Assembly (NCBI GenBank): GCA_020073265.1
Contig: JAIQFN010000010.1
Coordinates: 1 to 64,000, forward strand
DNA from: Terriglobia bacterium
GTDB taxonomy: Bacteria > Acidobacteriota > Terriglobia > Bryobacterales > Bryobacteraceae
DNA: 64,000 nt
Reading direction: 5' to 3'
Shown: positions 25,776 through 35,780 of the stretch, one piece after another
Layout of the letters: each line of letters begins with the position of its first letter
Numbering within the stretch: the first letter of the stretch is position 1
The notes under the pieces: model-generated
What the model saw: the letters and a program-made list of their open reading frames with translations, nothing else
What the model was told of the DNA's origin: nothing
Databases searched by the model: none
Made by a program: the position numbers and the translations under genes

Positions 25776-26708
25776 ATGAAATCGCGCGTGAAATGCTTCC
25801 TTGCTTCCATTGTGGCGGTCTCGTTCCTGGGGACCCTGCCTGGTCTCGCACAAGACCCCGGCCCCTCGGGTCCTCCGCCTTCCAGCGGCTGGCGAAAGTT
25901 TCAGCCGGCCACCCAACCGGACGGTCCGCTGTCGCCCGATCCAGCGCAGCCGCCCGCGCAACGGCCGGCCTATAACCAGGCTCCCACGCCAGGTCCTTCC
26001 CAGCTGACCATTCCAGCGGGAACGTGGATCACGGTTCGCGTGGACGAGCCGCTGTCGAGCGATCACAACCAATCCGGCGACGCCTTCAGCGCGACCCTGG
26101 CGCAGCCGTTGGTGGTAAATGGACTCGTGGTCGCGCACACCGGGCAGACCGTGACCGGTATGGTCTCCGAAGCCCAGAAAGCCGGACGCGCCAGCGGTCT
26201 CTCGCGGCTGGGCCTGGAGCTGACTGAAATCGGTGTGGCCGACGGGAATCAGATCCAGGTGAAAACGAAAATGATGGAGCGGCATGGCGACACCTCCTAC
26301 GGACGCGACGCCGCCGGCATCGGCGCAACGGTCGCCACCGGCGCGGCCATCGGCGCAGCGGTGAATGGTGGCGTGGGCGCCGGAGTGGGCGCGGCCGCCG
26401 GAGTGGTTGCGTCCACCATCGGCGTGCTGTTCACTCGCGGCAAGCCCACCGTGGTCTATCCGGAAAGCGCGCTCACCTTCCGCCTGGAAGCTCCGGTGAC
26501 CCTGGATGCCTCCTCGCAGGCATTCCATCTGGCGTCGCAGCAAGACTACCAGCCGTCACGCACGCTGCGCCGTCCTCCGCCGCGTCCGGCCTACGGCGGC
26601 TACGGTCCGGGGCCCTACTACTATCCGCCGTATTATCCCTATCCGTACTTCTACGGCCCGAGCCTCTACTTCGGATACGGGTTCCACCACGGCTTCCGCC
26701 GCTGGTAG
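25776..26708 (+). CDS. secreted protein with glycine-zipper segment and Tyr/Pro-rich tail
   Basis: The 310-residue protein has a signal peptide (VAVSFLGTLPGLAQ), a Pro-rich linker (to about 75), a globular part beginning LTIPAGTWITVRVDEPLSSD (resembling a hook-type carbohydrate- or pilus-associated beta domain, unproven), a glycine/alanine stretch (GATVATGAAIGAAVNGGVG) that looks like a glycine zipper able to insert in membrane, and a C-terminus of about 40 residues dominated by Y, P and G. The start at 25776 is preferred to one 18 bases upstream because the sigma-54-like start point falls between them. It is probably an envelope or surface protein of unknown role. A REP pair begins at the base after its stop. 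Confidence 0.7.
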   Translation: MKSRVKCFLASIVAVSFLGTLPGLAQDPGPSGPPPSSGWRKFQPATQPDGPLSPDPAQPPAQRPAYNQAPTPGPSQLTIPAGTWITVRVDEPLSSDHNQSGDAFSATLAQPLVVNGLVVAHTGQTVTGMVSEAQKAGRASGLSRLGLELTEIGVADGNQIQVKTKMMERHGDTSYGRDAAGIGATVATGAAIGAAVNGGVGAGVGAAAGVVASTIGVLFTRGKPTVVYPESALTFRLEAPVTLDASSQAFHLASQQDYQPSRTLRRPPPRPAYGGYGPGPYYYPPYYPYPYFYGPSLYFGYGFHHGFRRW

Positions 26709-26805
26709 AAAAACTCGGGGACAGACGAATCTGTCCCCAAAGCACAATCCGCCAAGCAACAGCCTATCGCCCACCGTGGACAGATCCGTCTGTCCCCGAG
26801 TTTTT
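26709..26805. repeat. BIME 4: inverted pair of REP hairpins
   Basis: The left arm ACTCGGGGACAGACGAATC (hairpin GGGGACAGA / TCTGTCCCC with CGAA loop, to 26738) and the right arm GGACAGATCCGTCTGTCC (from 26778, then CCGAGTTTTT) are inverted copies of each other. It starts directly after a TAG stop. The right end, with its T5 run, could terminate transcription. Confidence 0.85.
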
Positions 26806-26866
26806 GTCGCCGAGTTCTTCACCGTTGTGCTTTAATCTCTAAAGGCACACGGAGGGGCTTTCGCAC

Positions 26867-28483
<1,617 letters not shown>

Positions 28484-28490
28484 AGATCGC

Positions 28491-30437
28491 ATGCTTCGCG
28501 GGGCCGCGCCCAACTGGCTGGTGAACGCGTTCAGCCCCGAAACCGTGCTCGCGCTGGTGGTGCTGATCGCAGCCCCGATCGCCGCGCGTCTCAATCTCCG
28601 CTGGCTGGGGTGCTGGGAGATTCCGCTGGCGCGCCTCGCGCGGAAGAAGCGCCTGGCGATCCTCGCTGTCGCAGCCGCACCGCTCATCGCGCGTGCGCTA
28701 TTGCTCCCGCTGTATCCTGTCCCCGCTCCCCGCGTTCACGACGAGTTCAGCTTCCTGCTCGCCGCCGACACCTTCGCTCACGGACGCCTGGTGAATCCGC
28801 AGCATCCCTTCTGGGTGCATTTCGAAAGCATGCACATCTTTGCGCGGCCGGTCTATGCCAGCGCGTTTCCGATCGCCCAAGCGGTTGCGCTGGCCGCGGG
28901 GAAACTGCTCGGGAGCGCCTGGGCCGGCGTCTGGCTGAGCATGGGCCTCATGTGTGGAGCCATCTGCTGGATGCTCCAAGGCTGGCTGCCGCCGCGCTGG
29001 GCATTGCTGGGCGCGCTGCTGATCGTCCTGCGGCTCGGCATCTCCAGCTACTGGATGAACAGCTACTGGGGTGGGTGCCTGGCGGCGGCCGGCGGCGCGC
29101 TCGTGCTCGGTTCCCTGCCTCGAATCATGCGCTGGCCCGACTGGCGCTACGCGGCGCTGATCGGCGTGGGACTCGCGATCCTGGCCAACAGCCGGCCGGT
29201 GGAGGGCGCCGTATTTGGAATCATCGTCGCGGTTCCCTTGTTTGCGTGGATGGCGGGTAAACGGTCGGGCCTTCTGTTGCGACGCGTCATCCTTCCGATC
29301 GCCCTCGTGCTCGCTTTCACTGGCGCCGGCATGGGCTATTACTTTTCGCGCGTCACTGGAAAGCCCTGGCTGGTGCCTTACATCGCCTACCGCAACACCA
29401 TCAGCATGGCGCCGCACTTCGTCTGGCAGACGCCCAGGCCCGGGCCGCTGTACAACAACATCGAGATGCGGCACTTCTATGTTTATTCCGAGATGAACGA
29501 CTATCTCACGGCGCGCAACTCGCCGATCGAGGGTCTTTCGCTGAAGAGTTGGACCTACTGGCACTTCTATCTTGGCCCCCTGTGGACCATCCCGCTCTTC
29601 ACTCTGCCGCTGCTGTGGCGCGATCGCAAAGCCAGATCAGTGCTGCTGATGGCCGCGGCGTTTCCGCTCGCGCTGCTCGGGCAAGTCTGGCACAATCCGC
29701 ACTACGCCTCCCCCGCCACCGGCCTCGCGATCCTGATCGTCATCCTTGGCATGCGCCGGCTGCGACTCTGGCAATGGCGCGGGCACGCGGCCGGTTTGTA
29801 TCTGGTCCGCTGCCTGCCGCTCGCGTGCGCGCTTATGCTCCTGGTCCAAATCGTCGCCGGACGCGTCCCCGCTGAGCGGCTGACACAACCCAGGTGGCGC
29901 TGGCCCCCGCCGGGTGGCGTCGCGCGGCAGCAAATCCTGACAGAGCTCGAACGCTCCGGCGGCCAGCATCTAGTCTTCGTGCGATACTCCGTGGGGCACG
30001 ATACCGGCGACGAGTGGGTCTATAACGGCGCGGACATCGACGGTTCCAGCGTTGTGTGGGCCCGCGAACTCGACCGCGGCAGCAATCAAAACCTGATGCG
30101 TTACTTCGCCGGCCGCCGCGCCTGGCTGGTGGAACCCGACCTCCCTAATCCACGGCCAATCCCATACCGCGAAGCCCCGCCGCGCCCCATGCCGTTCGTA
30201 CAAATCGGCGCGCCCGGGATCGAAGTCCTGCGCTCGGCCGAGACTGTGAGGCGCGCTGTCTTAGAGCGAACGGACGCGCGACTGGCCAAGCTCGTAAGCT
30301 GCGACGCCTGGAACTACTACTTCTCGGAAGCCACCGGCGTCCGCGGCCCGGATGTAGACGCGCACTGTTACGGCGCGGATCGCTCCAACCCAGTCCCCTT
30401 CGAACACTGGTTCGCGTGGCTGCTCGATCAGCGCTGA
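28491..30437 (+). CDS. polytopic membrane protein, GT-C glycosyltransferase-like
   Basis: The 648-residue protein has about ten hydrophobic helices in the first 440 residues and a soluble C-terminal part (about 450-648). RVHDEFSFLLAADTFAHGRL after the second helix resembles the first periplasmic loop of GT-C/ArnT-like enzymes, where acidic residues (here Asp and Glu) bind metal and the polyprenyl-phosphate sugar donor. I recall many acidobacterial proteins with this HDEF-FLLAADTFAHGRL motif annotated only as hypothetical. Substrate unknown. It is coupled closely to the M28 peptidase gene upstream. Its end lies 28 bases from the convergent toxin gene. Confidence 0.65.
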   Translation: MLRGAAPNWLVNAFSPETVLALVVLIAAPIAARLNLRWLGCWEIPLARLARKKRLAILAVAAAPLIARALLLPLYPVPAPRVHDEFSFLLAADTFAHGRLVNPQHPFWVHFESMHIFARPVYASAFPIAQAVALAAGKLLGSAWAGVWLSMGLMCGAICWMLQGWLPPRWALLGALLIVLRLGISSYWMNSYWGGCLAAAGGALVLGSLPRIMRWPDWRYAALIGVGLAILANSRPVEGAVFGIIVAVPLFAWMAGKRSGLLLRRVILPIALVLAFTGAGMGYYFSRVTGKPWLVPYIAYRNTISMAPHFVWQTPRPGPLYNNIEMRHFYVYSEMNDYLTARNSPIEGLSLKSWTYWHFYLGPLWTIPLFTLPLLWRDRKARSVLLMAAAFPLALLGQVWHNPHYASPATGLAILIVILGMRRLRLWQWRGHAAGLYLVRCLPLACALMLLVQIVAGRVPAERLTQPRWRWPPPGGVARQQILTELERSGGQHLVFVRYSVGHDTGDEWVYNGADIDGSSVVWARELDRGSNQNLMRYFAGRRAWLVEPDLPNPRPIPYREAPPRPMPFVQIGAPGIEVLRSAETVRRAVLERTDARLAKLVSCDAWNYYFSEATGVRGPDVDAHCYGADRSNPVPFEHWFAWLLDQR

Positions 30438-30464
30438 GCAGGCGCCTGGAGCGGCGATCCCGCG

Positions 30465-30884
30465 TCACGCGCTCCACGGGTTGATCAGCGTGATTCCGCA
30501 ATGCTCAAAATCGTCGGTGTTGCGCGTAGCCAACGCCGCGCCACGGGAACGGGCAATCGCGGCGATCTGCGCGTCCCACTGCGAAACCGGCCGGCCCACT
30601 TTACGCCGGGAGGCCGCAATCTGCGCGAACCAGAGCGCGGCGTCGCTGTCGAAAGGCAGGATGCGATCGCCGAAGTCTTCTTCAAACATCGCCTCGATCG
30701 CGGACTTCAAAGACGCATGCCGCTTTCCTTTTGGCATCAGCTCCAGACCATACAGAATTTCTGCCTGCGTAATCGTCGTCGTGAAAAGCTGTGACGCCGG
30801 CTGGCCGGCCATCCAGCGCAGAACCTCTGCGTCGGGCGACGGCCGCATCGCTTCGGAGAGGACGTTGGTGTCCAGAACGATCAT
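30465..30884 (-). CDS. fitB: PIN-domain toxin (FitB/VapC-like)
   Basis: The 139-residue endoribonuclease-type PIN domain has the acidic residues in place: Asp5 (IVLDTN), Glu42 (TQAEIL), Asp104 (WDAQIAA) and Asp in TRNTDDF. The length and the QWDAQIAAIARSRGAALATR block match FitB-like VapC toxins, which cleave RNA unless bound by their antitoxin. It overlaps the antitoxin gene by four bases (ATGA), the usual antitoxin-first order. All active-site residues are intact, so the toxin is probably functional. Confidence 0.92.
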   Translation of the reverse strand: MIVLDTNVLSEAMRPSPDAEVLRWMAGQPASQLFTTTITQAEILYGLELMPKGKRHASLKSAIEAMFEEDFGDRILPFDSDAALWFAQIAASRRKVGRPVSQWDAQIAAIARSRGAALATRNTDDFEHCGITLINPWSA

Positions 30885-31129
30885 CGGCCGAACCGGGGCG
30901 GTTCACGCATCGGTTCCCGGGGCGCCGGCTTCAGTTCCACTCCGCCGAGCGCTGCGAAGCGGCGGCGAATCGCTTGCGCCAGGTCCTGCGCTCTCCCGCC
31001 CTTGCCGGCCAAGGCCGTTCTCAGAATCTCCCGAGCTTCCTCTTCCATGGATCGGCCATGCTGCGACGCACGCATGCGGAGCCGCTTCTTGGTGGAATCC
31101 TCCAGCCGGCGGATGATGATGCTAGCCAT
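30881..31129 (-). CDS. fitA: ribbon-helix-helix antitoxin (FitA/VapB-like)
   Basis: The 82-residue protein starts ASIIIRRLEDSTKKRLRMRA, the FitA-type ribbon-helix-helix that binds operator DNA as a dimer of dimers. HGRSMEEEAREILR forms its second helix. The C-terminal part (Pro- and Arg-rich) would occupy the toxin groove. A TATAAT lies only eight bases before the ATG, with a perfect palindrome just upstream, so the transcript is nearly leaderless and probably autorepressed. Confidence 0.9.
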   Translation of the reverse strand: MASIIIRRLEDSTKKRLRMRASQHGRSMEEEAREILRTALAGKGGRAQDLAQAIRRRFAALGGVELKPAPREPMREPPRFGR

Positions 31130-31137
31130 TACTGTCG

Positions 31138-31163
31138 ATTATAGCACTGCTATCAATGATAGC
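31138..31163 (-). promoter_or_regulatory. promoter and operator of the fitAB-like operon
   Basis: TATAAT (31138-31143, minus strand) ends eight bases before the antitoxin ATG. The perfect 7+7 palindrome GCTATCAATGATAGC (31149-31163) sits in the spacer, the position expected for an autorepressor operator. No ribosome site fits in the short leader. Confidence 0.6.
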
Positions 31164-31213
31164 CTCCCTCGCCAGCCCCTGCATCCACCGGATTTCCGCT
31201 ATCCTAGCCATCA

Positions 31214-32098
31214 GTGAACAAGCGCAACGTAGTCGTCTTTGGCAGCCGGGGACAACTCGGCGTGGAACTCGTGCATGAATTCTCCAGGCGCGGTTATCAC
31301 GTCACCGGTTTCGACCGCGCCGGCGTCGATATCGGCGATGCCTCCAGCGTCGAACGCATCCTGGCTCAGGCCGACCCCGCGCTGGTGCTGAACGCCGCCG
31401 CCTACAATCAGGTGGACGTCGCCGAAAATGAACCGCAGCCCGCCTTCATCGCCAACGCCCTCGCGGTCCGCAACCTGGCCATGGCCTGCCGGCAGCTGGA
31501 CGCGCAGTTGGTTCACTTCTCCACCGACTACGTCTTCGACGGCACCGCCGGCCGACCGTACACCGAAGAAGACCAGCCTCACCCGCTGGGCGCATACGCG
31601 GTTTCGAAACTCGCCGGCGAGCTGTATGCCCGCGCCTACCTGGAAACGCCGCTGGTGATTCGCACCTCGGGCGTGTTCGGTCCCGGCGGCCTGAACACCG
31701 CGCGCGGCAATTTCATCGAAACCATGCTCCGCCTGGCCACGCGGCAGGAACCCATCCGCGTGGTAGCCGACCACGTCGCTTCGCCCACCTACTCGCCTCT
31801 GCTCGCCGCCCGCACCGCCGACCTGGTGGAACGAAAACAGCGCGGCCTGTTTCACGTCGGCGGCGGAACCGCGATCTCCTGGTTCGACTACGCCGCCATG
31901 ATCTTCCGCGCCGCCGGCCTCCAGCCCGAATTACAGCCCACCAACGAAAAACTGCACCGCGCCGCCGCCCGCCGCCCGAAATTTTCGGCGCTCTCCAACG
32001 CCAAAATGGAAAGCTGCGGCGTCGCCCCCATGCCCCCTCTCGAACAGGCCGTCGCAATGTACCTCCAGGCCCGCGAAAAGCACTTCATTCAAAAGTGA
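31214..32098 (+). CDS. rfbD: dTDP-4-dehydrorhamnose reductase
   Basis: The 294-residue extended short-chain dehydrogenase has NAD(P)-binding VVVFGSRGQLGVEL (residues 6-19), NAAAYNQVDVAE, HFSTDYVFDG and the catalytic YAVSKLAGE (Tyr-x3-Lys). It would carry out the last step of dTDP-L-rhamnose synthesis, supplying envelope polysaccharide. The rest of the rfbABCD set is not in the window. The start is a GTG at 31214 with no good ribosome site; a TATCCT eight bases upstream hints at a leaderless transcript, but this is weak. The stop is followed at once by a degraded toxin gene. Confidence 0.92.
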   Translation: MNKRNVVVFGSRGQLGVELVHEFSRRGYHVTGFDRAGVDIGDASSVERILAQADPALVLNAAAYNQVDVAENEPQPAFIANALAVRNLAMACRQLDAQLVHFSTDYVFDGTAGRPYTEEDQPHPLGAYAVSKLAGELYARAYLETPLVIRTSGVFGPGGLNTARGNFIETMLRLATRQEPIRVVADHVASPTYSPLLAARTADLVERKQRGLFHVGGGTAISWFDYAAMIFRAAGLQPELQPTNEKLHRAAARRPKFSALSNAKMESCGVAPMPPLEQAVAMYLQAREKHFIQK

Positions 32099-32277
32099 GC
32101 CGCTCAAAAGGCATTGCCGCCAACCTAGAAGGTGGCGTGATCAAGCAGCGAGTCGCGCGTCCCGGCCAGGGGAAGTCAGGTGGGTTTCCGACACTGATAG
32201 TGTGCCGGGCTGGCGCACGCGCCTTCTTGATGGCGTCGATTCACGAGACGGCGGAAGGGCTCCCTCCGCCTGCGTGA
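32095..32277 (+). pseudogene. RelE/HigB-type toxin remnant
   Basis: The frame encodes GGVIKQRVARPGQGKSGGF and then LIVCRAGARAFL, the central strand block of PF06296-type RelE-like toxins (usual form: GG-xKxR-ARPGxGKSGGxRTLxxxRxGxRAFF). The N-terminal half is missing, and after RAFL the sequence diverges, consistent with a frameshift: another frame continues LDGVDSRDGG, reminiscent of the YGFAKSxRDN that normally follows. No antitoxin gene is adjacent. It is probably the relic of a toxin-antitoxin locus; the following bases to 32327 hold several small inverted repeats (for example GGTGAA-CCAC-TTCACC). Confidence 0.6.
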
Positions 32278-32327
32278 AGGCGCTAGCCAGGCCGTTGGCT
32301 TGGTGAACCACTTCACCGAACCGGCCC

Positions 32328-32367
32328 GTGGGGCAGGCAATCCTGCCTGCAGCCGCCTTCAGGCGGC
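32328..32367 (+). repeat. double-hairpin repeat, copy 2
   Basis: CAGGCA-ATCC-TGCCTG (32334-32349) and GCCGCCT-TC-AGGCGGC (32352-32367) follow GTGGGG. It matches the reverse complement of 1267-1307 at 35 of 40 positions, with the stem changes compensated. It lies 25 bases before the ADOP permease start. Confidence 0.75.
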
Positions 32368-32392
32368 GTGATACGATGTCCGTCAGTTGACC

Positions 32393-34834
32393 ATGGCACT
32401 CTTCACCGATCTCCGCCTGGCCCTCCGCATCCTGCTCCGCAGCCCGGCCTACGCTCTGACCTGCGTCGCCGTCCTCGCCCTCGGCATCGGCGCGAACACC
32501 GCCATCTTCAGCGTCGTCTACTCGGTGATCCTCGCCCCCCTTCCCTACCCCGACCCCGCGCGCCTGGTCTTCATCTGGCAGCGCTTCCCGATTCTGCCCG
32601 ACCCTCCCTTCGGCCGCATCACCGTTTCGCGCCGGAATTACCTGGAGTGGAAGCGTCAGAACACGGTCTTCTCCGACCTGGCCGCATTCCACGAAGAGCA
32701 ACTCGAGGAAGCCGGCAGCGGTCATCCGCGGCACATCTCCACCGGCTTTGCCTCCGCGAATCTTTTTCCGATGCTGGGCGTGCATGCGCGCATCGGCCGC
32801 GCCTTCCAGCCGCGGGAAGAGCGCAGCGCCAACGACCGCGTCGCCGTCCTGGCCGACACCTACTTCGAGCGCCGCTTCCATCGCGACCCGGCCGCCCTGG
32901 GCAAATCGATCGCGCTGAGCGGCGCGGTCTATACCATCATCGGCGTGCTGCCGCCGCGCTTCCACCTCCCCGGCACCAACCAAGGCGACAACCAATCGAA
33001 GATCGACGTCTGGGTGCCGCTTTCCCGCCTCTGGAAAACTCCCGACGACGACCAGCGCAGGCAATTGTTCGTGCCGGCGCGCCTCAAGCCCGGCGTATCG
33101 CTGGCCCAGGCGCGAACCGAAATGACCGTCATCGCGCACCGGCTGGATCAAGCCGAGCCGGAAAACGACCGCGGCTGGACTACCGCCGTGTTCCCATTCT
33201 CGGTGGAAGACACCGCCCCGACGCTGCATCGCGCTCTCTACGTTCTGCTGGCGACGGTCGCGTTCCTGCTGCTGATCGCCTGCGCCAATCTCGCGAATCT
33301 GACGCTGGCGCGCGCATCGCAGCGGTCGCGCGAAATCGGAGTGCGGTTGGCCTTAGGTGCCACGCGCACCCGCATCGTGATCCAATTGCTGGCTGAATCC
33401 TTCCTGGTGGCCATCACCGGCGCGATGGCCGGCCTGCTGCTGGCGCATTGGTGCATCAAGCTGATGCTGGCCCTCAAGCCGCCCGACATCCCTCGCCCCG
33501 AGATCATCGGCCTCAATCCCTGGGTATTCGCGTTCGCCGTCGTCCTGAGCGTGTTCACCACTTTGCTCTTCGGACTGGCGCCCTCGCTAACCGTCTCGCG
33601 CACCGATCTCAACGCGACTCTGAAAGCCGGCGGCGGCTGGGGCGGATCGGCGGCCAGACTGCGCAGCCGCCAGTTCCTGATCGCGGCCGAGGTCGCGCTA
33701 GCGCTCATGCTGGTGGCGGGCGCCGGCCTCATGATCCGCAGCTTCCGCGAGCTGGTGGCCACCGGCGTCGGCTTCGACACCCGCAACCTGATCAGCGCCG
33801 ACGTCGAGCTGCCCGCGCGCGATTTTCCCGACGGCTCCAGCCAGTCGCGCTTCTTTCACGCCCTCATGGACCGCGTGCGCTCCATCCCCGGTGTTAGCGC
33901 CGCGAGCGTGGTCGACAATCTGCCTCTGCATAGCGTCTCGGCTTCGAACTTCTTCATCGCCGGCCGCCCCGATCCCCCGCCCCAGTCGCCTCTCATCGCC
34001 GACAGGGCGCGCGTCAGCCCGGACTATTTCAACGTCATCCGATTGCGCCTGCTGGCGGGCCGCTACTTCACCCAAGCCGATCTCGCCGCCGCGGAAAAAG
34101 AGCAGGACTCCGTCGCCATCATCAATCAGAGCATGGCCCGCCAGTTCTTCAGCGGCGAAGATCCGCTGGGACATCGGCTATTCGATTCGGAAAAGAAACA
34201 CGCCGCCCAAATCGTCGGGGTAGTGGCGGACTACCGGCCCATGGGCATCGAGAATCCGATTCGCCCGCAGATCTTCCGCCCCTATCTGAAGATGCCCAAC
34301 GCCAGCCTGATCGCGCGCACCAGCGGCCCGCCCGACGCGCTCGCCAAACCGATTCAGGAAGCCATCTGGTCGTTGGACGCAGGCATTCCCGAGAACAAGG
34401 CATTGACGATGGATTTCTACGCCGATGAGTGGCAGTCGCAGCGAAAGTTCAACACGCTGTTGCTCGGGATTTTCGCCGGACTGGCGCTGCTGCTGGCCAT
34501 GATCGGCATCTACGGCGTGCTGTCGAACCTGGTGACGTCGCGCGTGCGCGAAATCGGAATCCGCATGGCGATCGGTGCAGCCCCGGCCGAAATCGGAAAG
34601 CTCATGCTGCTCCAAAGCATGCTGCCGGTGCTCATCGGACTGGCCGCGGGCTTGGCCGGAACGCTGGTGCTCGGCCGCTTCATCGAAGCGCTCCTGTTCC
34701 ACGTCCGCGCGCACGACCCGCTGACCCTGGCGCTGGCGGTCTCAGTGATCCTCCTGATGTCCCCGCTAGCCCTGCTGGTCCCCCTACGCCGCGCCACCAG
34801 CGTCGATTGCACGGTAGCCCTGCGGGAAGAGTAA
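32393..34834 (+). CDS. ADOP-family permease (acidobacterial duplicated orphan permease, MacB/FtsX-like)
   Basis: The 813-residue membrane protein starts LRLALRILLRSPAYALTCVA and LGIGANTAIFSVV, the standard ADOP/TIGR03434 opening. It has an N-terminal helix, a MacB-type periplasmic domain (about 50-265), an FtsX-type block with TLARASQRSREIGVRLALGA (about 305), a second periplasmic domain (about 420-680) and a second FtsX block (SRVREIGIRMAIGAAP). ADOPs are internally duplicated ABC permeases found without an ATPase gene; none is here either. Transport role unknown. The ATG at 32393 is taken instead of a TTG two codons upstream; no clear ribosome site exists for either. Confidence 0.9.
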   Translation: MALFTDLRLALRILLRSPAYALTCVAVLALGIGANTAIFSVVYSVILAPLPYPDPARLVFIWQRFPILPDPPFGRITVSRRNYLEWKRQNTVFSDLAAFHEEQLEEAGSGHPRHISTGFASANLFPMLGVHARIGRAFQPREERSANDRVAVLADTYFERRFHRDPAALGKSIALSGAVYTIIGVLPPRFHLPGTNQGDNQSKIDVWVPLSRLWKTPDDDQRRQLFVPARLKPGVSLAQARTEMTVIAHRLDQAEPENDRGWTTAVFPFSVEDTAPTLHRALYVLLATVAFLLLIACANLANLTLARASQRSREIGVRLALGATRTRIVIQLLAESFLVAITGAMAGLLLAHWCIKLMLALKPPDIPRPEIIGLNPWVFAFAVVLSVFTTLLFGLAPSLTVSRTDLNATLKAGGGWGGSAARLRSRQFLIAAEVALALMLVAGAGLMIRSFRELVATGVGFDTRNLISADVELPARDFPDGSSQSRFFHALMDRVRSIPGVSAASVVDNLPLHSVSASNFFIAGRPDPPPQSPLIADRARVSPDYFNVIRLRLLAGRYFTQADLAAAEKEQDSVAIINQSMARQFFSGEDPLGHRLFDSEKKHAAQIVGVVADYRPMGIENPIRPQIFRPYLKMPNASLIARTSGPPDALAKPIQEAIWSLDAGIPENKALTMDFYADEWQSQRKFNTLLLGIFAGLALLLAMIGIYGVLSNLVTSRVREIGIRMAIGAAPAEIGKLMLLQSMLPVLIGLAAGLAGTLVLGRFIEALLFHVRAHDPLTLALAVSVILLMSPLALLVPLRRATSVDCTVALREE

Positions 34835-34910
34835 AGCGCCGCACGTCCCTCAGGAAGCAGTTGGAAGCCTTTGTCAAGTCTCGCCATCGACTCAACGCCG
34901 CTAGGCGACA

Positions 34911-35522
34911 ATGAAGTTGTTCATGGTCCACCGTTTGATCCTCGTGCTAATGCTTGGCACCCACGTCCTCAACAGCCAGCAACGCCCGGAAGTGCGCACC
35001 ATCGACTTCCGTAATTTCACTTTCCCATTTCCGCCTAACCCAGGCTCCAGGGTCCCAGACGATGTGAGGTGGATGGAGACTGATGTAAGAACCACGGTAA
35101 CCCTAGTTAATGGGCGTCGAGACTTTAGTAGAAGTGAACCGTCGCGCGGGCCATCTGTCGTGTTAGGCCAAGTCTATTACGGATATTTGACCATGAGCGG
35201 CCAATTAGATGCGCTGGTTGTATTGAGTTATCACACCGGGGGCACCGCCCACTGGAATTACGTGTACGCGTATAGCATGGCTTCCGGGAATCCTAGACTC
35301 CTGGGCTGGTTCCAAACGGGTGACAGGGCGCATTCTGGACTCTACCGTCTCAGAGTCAATAATGGCGGGTTCACTCTGGACGTGTTCGATCCTGAGAAAC
35401 AGGAGGCTGACTGCTGTTCTGCCGGATTTGTAAGGACGAAATACCTATGGCGAAATGGAAAGTTCGTGCCCGGCGGGCTCCCGGAATTTGGTCGCGTCGA
35501 AGACGAACCAAAACCGCGGTGA
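34911..35522 (+). CDS. secreted protein of unknown function, 203 aa
   Basis: It starts with a signal peptide-like segment (LILVLMLGTHVLNS) followed by PEVRTIDFRNFTFPFPP. The remainder is beta-rich (VVLGQVYYGYLTMSGQLDAL; GGTAHWNYVYAYSM) with a CC pair (EADCCSAGFV). The opening resembles small periplasmic proteins I have seen in acidobacteria that report on net charge or LppP-like folds, but I cannot name a family. Base composition is lower in GC than in flanking genes, and codon use is less biased, suggesting acquired DNA. There is no obvious operon partner. Confidence 0.6.
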   Translation: MKLFMVHRLILVLMLGTHVLNSQQRPEVRTIDFRNFTFPFPPNPGSRVPDDVRWMETDVRTTVTLVNGRRDFSRSEPSRGPSVVLGQVYYGYLTMSGQLDALVVLSYHTGGTAHWNYVYAYSMASGNPRLLGWFQTGDRAHSGLYRLRVNNGGFTLDVFDPEKQEADCCSAGFVRTKYLWRNGKFVPGGLPEFGRVEDEPKPR

Positions 35523-35612
35523 TAACGGAATACCCGAATTCCTGCCGCTAGCAATCCGCGGAATCCGCGAAACACCGTGCCTCGATCTAAGGTGCCATTC
35601 CGTCTTGACTGA

Positions 35613-35780
35613 GCCCATTCAGCGTTAGAATGGAATCGCAGAAGCCCGCAGAAGCATATCGACCCGGCGCTTCGGGCTCCCCACCCAGAACCGGACAGCG
35701 TGTTTGTGATCACGACGTACGACCTAATTGGGAAGCCTCTAGCCGCATTTCGCAGGCGGAGAAGGAAGAAGCAACAATGA
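35613..35780 (+). pseudogene. C-terminal fragment of a toxin-like gene partnered with the next ORF
   Basis: In frame with the TGA at 35778-35780 the DNA reads HIDPALRAPHPEPDS, VFVITTYDLIGKPLAAFRRR and a basic tail. It is open only from 35613, after a TGA, with no ATG, GTG or TTG before the VFVITTY segment. The VIT-Y-L-GKPLAAFRRRRRKK pattern looks like the C-terminus of a small toxin-like protein, although I cannot assign the family with certainty. Its stop overlaps the start of the next small ORF in ATGA, as in toxin-antitoxin pairs. The N-terminus has been deleted. Confidence 0.5.
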
